The translations under genes and the position numbers were made by a program. Positions 56,091-64,000 of a DNA stretch of 64,000 nucleotides are shown in pieces. The notes below the pieces were generated by a model that saw only the letters and a list, made by a program, of their open reading frames with translations, ran no database searches and was not told the origin of the DNA. Source of the DNA: Nematostella vectensis (Eukaryota; Cnidaria; Anthozoa; Actiniaria; Edwardsiidae); NCBI RefSeq assembly GCF_932526225.1, contig NC_064039.1:12852139-12916138 (forward strand), given 5' to 3'. Within the stretch, counting starts at the first letter, position 1; the number at the start of each line of letters is the position of its first letter.

Positions 56091-58764
56091 TAATATTACA
56101 GAAATCGGTAAGTTACAAAGTCATCAAAGCGTTTAGTTACAGAAATATGTTTGTAGGTATTCATACTGCCGGATCTTAGTGAGTATCCATGCTCGTTATT
56201 AATTACGCCTCCAGTAATTACAGATCGAAGGGGTTCTAGCTCCTTAGCGGAGGTCATGAGACTGATACAAAGCTCGCGCCTGCGGTCAGCAAGACTTTGG
56301 AGCCCGCTGGCGTCCAAGGCCTCCTTGTATCGTAGATGGGGTAAACGATGCGGAGGGCCCTCTTTTGGATGCCCTCAACAATGTCGACAAGGAACCCTGG
56401 TATATTAGCCCATACTGGACCTGCGTACTCCACAACAGATCTAATGAGTACACAATAGATGGCAACAAGATCATGGACCGGTACTCCAGATATCTTAAGG
56501 AGCCGGAGAGCGTAGAGCCTTTTGTTTGCCTTCTTAACTACATAGTCTACGTGCTTATTCCACAATAGATCTGAGCTAATGTGGACGCCGAGGATTTTGT
56601 AGCTTCCAACCCTTTTAATCACGGGGCCCATGAGTTGCAGGGCATTAACTGGCGATGGCTGGTACTGCAGGAAATTAATGACTAATTCCCGACACTTTTT
56701 GGGGTTGAGCCTCATCCCACGCTCCGTAGCAAAATTGCAAATATCATTAGCAATAAATGGCAGATAACTTGGCGAGCACCTGGGAATCACTTCAAAGATA
56801 ATGGTGTCATCAACATACTTAATGCGATATGGCCAAGTGCTCGCCAGCCTGTTTACAAGTATAGCAAACAATAGTGGAGCAAGCTTAGTGCCTTATGGTA
56901 TGCCCCCATTAGGGAACACAGGCGATGAGGTGTGGCCACTGATTTTGACGCGCTGTGGTCGGGCTGTGAGAAAGGCAGCAATCCAATTTTGGAGATACTC
57001 GTTGACTCCCAGGAGGTCGAGCTCAGACATTAAGACGTTATGGTCGACTAAGTCAAAGCCCTTTGAAAAGTCGGCAAAAAATATGCGCACATAATTTTCG
57101 CCTCTTTCAAGCGATTCAAGGATGCAATGGAGAAAATACACCATGGACTGCACAGTAGACTCCCCTGTTACAGAGAACTGTTTAGGGTCAAGCTTATCCT
57201 TAACGCATGCGAAGAGCGAATCAAGTGCAATTCCCTCCATAACTTTAGCTAACTGAGAAGTAAGGGTAATGGGTCTAAGGTCCTCACTCAGAGTCTTTGG
57301 AGGGTAGCACTTTGGCACTGGATGGACAATCGACTCCTTCAGTTCTTGGGGAACAAAGCCTTCCATCAATAAGGAATTGTACAGGTTGCAGACGACATCA
57401 GACAGTTCAGGGGCAAATTCCTTTCATATGACACTAGGGACTGGGTCAGGTCCAGATGTCTTCTTCACTTTGATGCGACTTAGGGCTTTAAACGCCTTTC
57501 CAGGGGTGATAAGCAGTTCAGGGGGGACTGGCCCCGAGCAGGTAACTTGCTGGCTGATGGGCGCGAAATTAGACGTAAGACCAAGGAGAAACTCATTGAA
57601 TCTTTCAGCAAGAATCTGGACCAACGGGGTAGAGTCATCCATCAGTTGGTGCAACCACTCATTTGAGACAACGGAGCCACTGAGAAATTTGACTTCCTGC
57701 CACCAGCGGGAAATATTTGACTCTTTAAGCGCAGCAACTTTGTTGGAATAGTATCTTTCTCTGCATCCTTTACACTCTCTTTGCACTTGATTCCTGAGTT
57801 CTTTGTACAGGCAAGAGTCTTTACCGAGGGTGGTAAGAGCCTTCTGTCTGCGAGCAATCAAGGAACAAAGTGATGTGCCAATCCAAGGTTTGTTTGTGGC
57901 ACAGACTTGAACTCTCTGCAAGGAAAGATAAGTGTTCACAGCGTCAGTGATGACAGTATAGAACCGCTCAAATTTCTCCCTAGCCGTCTGAAGGCTCAAG
58001 ATGGCATTCCAGCAAAATTGAGTGATCCAGCGGCCAAAGGCGTCCAAGTTTCGTCGCCAGACAGAGCTCTTGTGGGCTTTGGGGTTGGTAACCGACAAGT
58101 TGGGCTTGATTAGGATTGGGTAGTGATCGCAACTACCCATCTTGGAGAGCTGTAAAGGTTGCTGAAAGTACTTTGGTTTGTTGGTCAGACACCAATCGAG
58201 TATACCGGTGTCTCTGGTCAAGACATTTATTATCTGAGTCAGGCCAGTCTTGTGAGTGACATATTGAGCCTTTAATCCGGTGCTGCTTGGATTGAAATCG
58301 CCTGTGACAACTACAAGGCCATCGGTGTGCTTTGAGAGGAAAGACTCACAGTTCTTGTCGATATGGTCAACAAGTTGACGATTCATCTCTCCATTGGAAG
58401 GAGGGTGGTAGATGAATCCGATAAGCAGCGTGGATACACTCCTTGGAAGCCAATAGGGTCTAACACTGATCCATAAAGATTCAATGGAGAGGTCTTCAAA
58501 TTCTGGTAACCTCCTACAAGGGTACCGAGAGTTGATATAGGTACAGACTCCACCGCCACGACTTGTAGTCCTGTCATTTCTAAAACACAGGTAACCTGGT
58601 AGGTGGATTAATGGATCGGGATGAGACTCATTCAGCCAGGTTTCCGTTAAGCAGATAATTCCCGCTGGAAATTGCATAATGGCTGCGTATAATTCGTCTA
58701 GCTTCGACCAGAAAGCCAGGATAGGATAGTATACCGGTACAACATTCGATGGATTGTTAATCAT
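56091..58764 (-). mobile_element. Non-LTR retrotransposon, endonuclease plus reverse transcriptase, nearly intact frame
   Basis: The minus strand encodes an APE-type endonuclease (CLTETWLNE, SRGGGVCTYI, VVVTGDFNPSS, GSCDHYPILI), a linker and a reverse transcriptase (LRPITLTSQLAKVMEG, FADFSKGFDLVDHN, the catalytic YVDDT at about 56806, MRLNPKKCRELVINF, ILGVHISSDLLWNKHVD). Only three breaks are visible: a TGA at 57424-57426, a TAA at 56893-56895 just before GTKLAP, and a single-base loss near 56335. The N-terminal start of the endonuclease looks degraded near 58740. It is a pseudogene copy, relatively young. Confidence 0.85.
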
Positions 58765-58869
58765 CTTTGACAGTCAAACGCTTTCAACTAGCAATGACAC
58801 ATGAAAACAGAGACAAGATTCACAGAGCTACAATAGCCGTGGCAGCCATTTTGGGCGCCGCTGTACAAA

Positions 58870-59627
58870 TTGGTTTTTGCAATTACGTTTTTGACATAAC
58901 TGCAAAATGGAAGGCTTACCCATATGCCGAGGTTGGTTTTTGCAATTATGTTTTTGACATAACTGCAAAATGAAGAGTTTACCTATATACCGAGGTTGGT
59001 TTTTGCAATTATGTTTTTGACATAACTGCAAAATGGAGAGTTTACCAATATACCGAGGTTGGTTTTTGCAATTATGTTTTTGACATAACTGCAAAATGAA
59101 GAGTTTACCTATATACCGAGGTTGGTTTTTGCAATTATGTTTTTGACATAACTGCAAAATGGAGAGTTTACCAATATACCGAGGTTGGTTTTTGCAATTA
59201 TGTTTTTGACATAGCTGCAAAATGAAGAGTTTACCTATATACCGAGGTTGGTTTTTGCAATTATGTTTTTGACATAACTGCAAAATGGAGAGTTTACCAA
59301 TATACCGAGGTTGGTTTTTGCAATTATGTTTTTGACATAGCTGCAAAATGGAGAGTTTACCTATATGCCGAGGTTGGTTTTTGCAATTATGTTTTTGACA
59401 TAACTGCAAAGTGGGGGGTTTACCCATATACCGAGGTTGGTTTTTGCAATTATGTTTTTGACATAAGTGCGAAATTGAGAGTTCACCCTATATGCGGAGG
59501 TTGGGTTTTACAATTATGTTTTTGACATAACTTCAAAATGTAGAGTTCAACCTATATGCGAAGGTTTGGTTTTGCATTATGTTTTTGACTAACTTATTGA
59601 GAGTTTACCGATTTTAGGAGGTTGGAT
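58870..59627 (+). repeat. 63-bp hairpin-unit array, about 12 units, first orientation
   Basis: The unit contains gaggttggtttttgcaatta, tgtttttgacataactgcaa and aatggagagtttacctatat. Inside it gcaattatgt and acataactgc are imperfect inverted repeats around tttttg, so each unit can fold. The last units are degenerate. The 63-bp period equals 21 codons, so both strands look open by chance. Confidence 0.95.
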
Positions 59628-59849
59628 ATAATTTGCGCACGATCAGATAGATGTGGTTTCTTCTGTAAACTGTCAAGCCATTTGGTTGACATTTCTATTT
59701 AGCATCGCTTGAACAATGCCCGTTTTAATTGACTGATGGATGCTGTATTGTTACCGACAATAAAACCGGAAGTATTAACCGATCAGTTGACTTGTGGTTT
59801 AGACTCTGTAAAATGCGTTTCGGGAGATTAGAAGGCCACCCTTGACGTG

Positions 59850-59967
59850 ATTTTGCAGTTATGTCAAAAACATAATTGCAAAACCCAACCTCGGTATAAG
59901 GGTGAGTTCTATATTTTGCAGTTATGTCAAAAACATAATTGCAAAACCCAACCTCGGTATAAGGATA
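59850..59967 (-). repeat. Two 63-bp-type units in opposite orientation
   Basis: ttttgcagttatgtcaaaaa, cataattgcaaaacccaacc and tcggtataagg are the reverse complement of the array at 58870-59627. About 220 bp of unrelated sequence separate the two orientations. Confidence 0.92.
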
Positions 59968-60694
59968 AATCTTGCTTCCTGACGATAAATCGTGGCGCTA
60001 GAATTAGTGTGGTGGCACATTTATTCCTAAGAGCTCTTATGAAACCTCTCACCTTATTGTTTTGTTTCTGTGTGTTTGTGTATCTCCTTTTATCAGCCCG
60101 CCAGGTACATGCCATTCACTTCACTCCATTCTTTGTGTTCTTGCCGTTTCTGCTGCCTGTACCTCCGCGTATTATTTTCACTCAATATAGGCCATCGCAT
60201 AAGCTCATCGCTTATCTTAGAGCGCGCATCGTTACACAATCTCTCTCTACACGACACAATATAACACCCCGTACTCAAGGAGCCAACTGTCCTATACTTA
60301 TATAACCACTATCTATCTCCTATTTGCCATCCATTTCTTTCTTTTATACCGTATCTGCACGCTTTCATATTTTATTCCTATCACCTGTATTTTAATTCCA
60401 TTTAATTGTCTACAAGCTCACATTACACTCCACAAGATTGAATAACATTTTATCACAAGAAGTTATCAACAGGTAATTATCACCTTCCTTCGAAGGTCAA
60501 ACACACAGTTCTCCCCTAACATCTCACTGCTAGCCTATTTCTACCTCTCATACATAGCCACTAATCCAACTCTTACAGCCCCCAATGCAATACACCATAT
60601 AAAATAGCCACACTTACACACTTTAACCCACGCACCAACGTCCATTACCACACATTTTATCACCCCACACAGCCACAGCTAAGCCCCGACGTCT
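59968..60694. other. Spacer between inverted hairpin arrays, no gene recognised
   Basis: A C/T- and A-rich, low-G stretch. Short open frames here match no family I know and have no splice context. Confidence 0.5.
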
Positions 60695-61105
60695 CTGTTA
60701 TGTTAAAAACATAATTGCAAAACCCAACCTCGGTATATAGGTAAACCTTCCATTTTGCAGTTATGTCGAAAACATAATTGCAAAACCCAACTTCGGCATA
60801 TAGGTAAACCTTCCATTTTGCAGTTATGTCAAAAACATAACTGCAAAACCCAACCTCGGTATATAGGTAAGCCTTCCATTTTGCAGTTATGTCGAAAACA
60901 TAATTGCAAAACCCAACCTCGACACATAGGTAAACCTTCCATTTTGCAGTTATGTCAAAAACATAATTGCAAAACCCAACCTCGGTATAAGGGTAAACCT
61001 TCCATTTCGCAGTTATGTCAAAAACATAATTGCAAAACCCAACCTCGGTATATAAGTGTTCTCTATATTTTGCAATATTTTTTTCCTGAGAAACATAATT
61101 GCAAA
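60695..61105 (-). repeat. Hairpin-unit array, about 6-7 units, opposite orientation
   Basis: Units carry ttttgcagttatgtcaaaaa, cataattgcaaaacccaacc and tcggtatataggtaaacctt. One unit (about 60823) has cataactgcaaaa, making the internal stem perfect over 14 bp. The final unit is degenerate (tttcctgagaaacataattg). Confidence 0.94.
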
Positions 61106-61167
61106 ACGCTATGATCCTCTATAGAAGAAGTTAACTGCGAAATTTGCAAATGTGTTTTATCCCGATT

Positions 61168-61197
61168 GCTTAGGAGTGTCTTATTATTTACGCGCAC
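61168..61197 (+). repeat. Solitary copy of the 58-bp unit upstream of ERI1
   Basis: gtcttattatttacgcgcac followed by tgcactttg matches the core of the array at 50682-51716 (gtcttattatctacgcgcac, tgctctttg). The copy lies 9.5 kb away. Confidence 0.75.
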
Positions 61198-61508
61198 TGC
61201 ACTTTGATCCCCCTGTTACCGACAGTGCCGAACAACGTATGCGCATGCGCATGTTCTGGCGAAAACAAGCTGTTTTGACTAACTGGACAGCATTAAAATC
61301 ATACGGTACAAAAGATGACAGATTTGTGTGATAATGAGGGAGTCATAAAGGAAATCATAGCCTTAAGTTTGGTCTAGTTTTCTTAGCACTCGCCACTGGC
61401 CCTGTTATCCTCTTACCAAGGACAGTGTTATCAGGGAGTCTGGGACGAGTTTTCTCGAGCCTCGTTCACGTGGCACAGCGGTATCTTCCATCAAACCAAA
61501 ATAAGAAA

Positions 61509-63533
61509 ATGGCAGAAGGAAGTTCGGAAAAGAAGACAGAGGAAGGGGTAAATTACGATCATCCAGTGTACAAGGAGATATCGTTATCCAATGGCATGAT
61601 AAATAGGATGAAGAAGGAGGAAGTCAAGGATATCTTGGTCAAACTTGGCCTTGATTCGAGGTAAAGTGAATAATTCGATGCTTAAAAGAGTGAAACTGAA
61701 AGTGCAATTTAGTAACATAGCCCCAAATCACTTATTTTAATTTGTCTTGGCCAAGCAATTTTTATAAATTTTACTTAAATATCTTAAGTTCTCGGAGAAC
61801 GGTCCATGCACGACATATAAAAATGTGAGATTAGTAAATCAACTCCCTAATAAGAAACATGGACATGTTAAACTGAATTTGAATATAATCATTTATTCCA
61901 AAACAAGCACATTTTAAATGGAGCTTGCACCATGAAATGATCCAATGCCCGAATATGTCATAACACGGGGATATCGATTAAACAAACTGTTGTTTATTAT
62001 GGTAGATAACTACACTGGCACATACAAACGATATCAGCATTTGTTATTGACAGGTTTTTCCTTTGAGCACATGGAGAAATCAAACATGTGCACTATCAAC
62101 ATAAATTCTAAATCTCAATTTTCCTAATATGATTATTGCTTTCATTAGCTAATTATTTTTCTATTTGTTAAAATTAGAGGGGTAAAGGAAGTCCTCCAAA
62201 GAAGACTAAAAAATCACATCAAAAAGGAGAAACTTGCCAAGGCCAAAGTCCAGCATTGCTCCGTTGACCGGGATGGCATAGCTTACTACTGTGTCATTGA
62301 CTTCGAGGCAACTTGTGAGAAGGAAAACCCAGAGGGGTATCAACATGAAATCATTGAATTTCCAGCAGTGCTGGTTAATGCAAAGACTTTAGAAATTGTA
62401 AGTACAGGCTAACATCGATATAGTGTTACTCAATATAATGACAGTCTCAATAAAATGTTTGCCAGTAGAAAATTATCAAGGTTTCACTGTATTTGATAGT
62501 AAACATTAAATTTGGGGTTGGAGAAAATGACTGGGGACAACAATAACTTTTGAAAATTGACTAACTGTGGCTTCCCCTTGTTTCTATATTTATGTAGACT
62601 GCCTTTGCTTATATTTACACCCCAACACCACCCCTTTAAAAACTGTTGGGCAGACCTTAGGCATGTTGCAGTGATTTGTACTAACATAGTTCTACTCTTC
62701 AATAATACAGGAAGGCGAATTTCAACAGTATTGTAAACCTCTTTTGAAACCCAGGCTAACCAAGTTTTGCCAGGAACTAACTGGAATCTCTCAGGTACTG
62801 TTGGTCATTTCTATATTTAAGCAGCTGTTTTAAAATAATTGTGCTAATGTCTTGTTTTTCTTTCAGGAAACTGTTGATAAATCAGACAACTTCCCCCAGG
62901 TGCTTGACAACTTTCATATCTGGCTCAAAGAGAGAGGAATTGGAACAACTCACAAGTTTGCTGTGGTCACAGACGGGTGAGGAGCTCACATGTACAGCCA
63001 ACATTTTCTTTCTGTCATCAAATGTTTAATTCTTTAACTATTATAGCGGACTAAATTGATGTATAACTGTGAGATAAAATTCCTAGCTTACTGCTATTGT
63101 ATGACATCACTCATAAACTCACTTTTGGGATCCCAGTGTCGAGGTCAGCATAGCTTTCCCCATCAGCCTTGTTCCGCCGCATTTTCATGCATTCTTGACA
63201 CCCTTGGGTCCCGAGGATGATTTTTGTGTAATTATCGTCTTACATTTTTTTGCATTGTTTTACAGGCCTTGGGACATCCAAAGATTTCTTGTTACCCAAT
63301 GTGAAATTTGCAACATCAATCTCCCTAAATGGTCAAGGAAGTACATCAACCTCAGGAAACATTATCGGAACTTTTACAAAATGAAATGCAAGTTGAGCGA
63401 AATGCTTGAAAACTTGGGACTGGAGTTTGAGGGGAGACCTCACTCTGGCCTGGATGACTCCAGAAATATTGCAAGAATTTTAATCAAAATGCTTAAAGAT
63501 GGTGGTGATTTGTCTTTTAATGACATAGTCTAA
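61509..63533 (+). CDS. ERI1: ERI1, 3'-5' exoribonuclease (complete)
   Basis: Five exons join in phase: 61509-61660, 62178-62397, 62711-62794, 62867-62976 and 63266-63533. They give 277 residues. The SAP-type domain is at about 28-70 (NRMKKEEVKDILVKLGLDSR, then GVKEVLQRRLKNHIKK). The DEDDh nuclease domain follows: VIDFEATCE (D92, E94), HEIIEFPAVLVN, DNFPQVLDNFHIWL, VVTDGPWD (D188) and RPHSGLDDSRNIARI (H248, D252). All five catalytic residues are present. Family members trim histone-mRNA stem-loops and the 3' end of 5.8S rRNA, and degrade small interfering RNA. At 277 residues it is shorter than the 349-residue human protein, lacking part of the N-terminus and the C-terminal tail. I start at the ATG at 61509; the frame upstream has no ATG. 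Confidence 0.94.
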
Positions 63534-64000
63534 ATGAAACCTCAATCATTTTCTAAGATTTTCAACAAAGTACACTTTTTTTAGTCCAGGTGCCCATATT
63601 TGGGCATCCTAGTTGAGTCTAGATGCCCATATTTGGTCATCCTAGTTGAGTCTCGGTGCCATATTTGGGCATTCTATGTCAGCGTACACATTCTCCATGC
63701 CTGCCGGCCTGTGTGAACTTAAACACGAGGTTCCACTTTAAAAGGGAAAGCTCCTCCCACCCCCGGGCTCAAAAATTAAAAATTGATCAAAAATCGCTAA
63801 TCTCTGAGCCTCAGTTGGTTTGAATAAAAATATTTTTGCACAGGTAACAAGACAGTTGTGTGAAGAGATTGATAAATTAGTGATTTGCTGTCCACATTTT
63901 CGGCGCAAAATTTTAAAATTTGCGCTACCCATAATCTAACGAATGTGCATAAATTATTATCGCGCTGTGACGAAAATGCTTGTATTTTACCGCGCACACA
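63534..64000 (+). other. ERI1 3' flank with a short repeat
   Basis: At 63588-63680 three copies of a roughly 32-bp unit (tgcccatatttgggcatcct, agttgagtct) stand just after the stop. The element cccatatttggg is itself near-palindromic. An AATAAA at 63823-63828 is a possible poly(A) signal. No further gene is seen. Confidence 0.6.

Noticed and set aside
58828-59427. 199-codon minus-strand frame of 21-residue repeats
   Set aside because: The 63-bp unit is a multiple of three, so frames stay open by arithmetic. Both orientations of the array show this and the units can fold as DNA hairpins.
61425-61508. Longer N-terminus for ERI1
   Set aside because: The upstream in-frame stretch has no ATG, only a GTG. 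The first ATG in frame is at 61509.

Overview
The window looks like nuclear DNA of an invertebrate animal, most plausibly an anthozoan cnidarian such as a sea anemone or coral. This is inference: conserved animal genes are split into many short exons with GT-AG introns, the DNA is AT-rich, and non-LTR retrotransposons, small inverted-repeat elements and tandem repeats are abundant. The very long, almost uninterrupted arrays suggest a long-read assembly.

Six conserved multi-exon genes could be rebuilt exon by exon with consistent splice phase. They are an ABHD12-type lipid hydrolase (+, 1399-15887, 5' end not found); B4GALT7, the linker galactosyltransferase of proteoglycan synthesis (-, 24321-27991, complete); LYAR, a nucleolar zinc-finger protein (+, 28625-30625, complete); NSMCE4A/Nse4, the kleisin of the SMC5/6 complex (-, 31746-40155, complete); a HEAT-repeat protein resembling HEATR4 (+, 40616-50389); and the DEDDh exoribonuclease ERI1 (+, 61509-63533, complete). 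B4GALT7/LYAR and NSMCE4A/HEATR4 are head-to-head pairs 633 and 460 bp apart. The genes do not form one pathway.

Between ABHD12 and B4GALT7 lie an inverted-repeat element (17704-19068) and two intronless, convergent, near-identical small genes of unknown function (20594-20995 and 22485-22862). These two share a TATA core and upstream CACGTG boxes.

Tandem repeats dominate the window. A 10.4-kb array of 40-bp units fills one ABHD12 intron and a 3.6-kb array of 29-bp units fills one NSMCE4A intron. At least five smaller arrays or duplications sit on exon edges of HEATR4 and NSMCE4A and include real or decoy splice sites or the stop codon. A perfect 2.04-kb (TACC)n array adjoins the 3' end of a decayed LINE. 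A 63-bp hairpin-forming unit occurs in opposite orientations at 58.9-61.1 kb.

From 53.8 to 58.8 kb there are two minus-strand LINE copies. One is heavily decayed; the other is broken by only two stops and one single-base frameshift over its endonuclease-RT reading frame.
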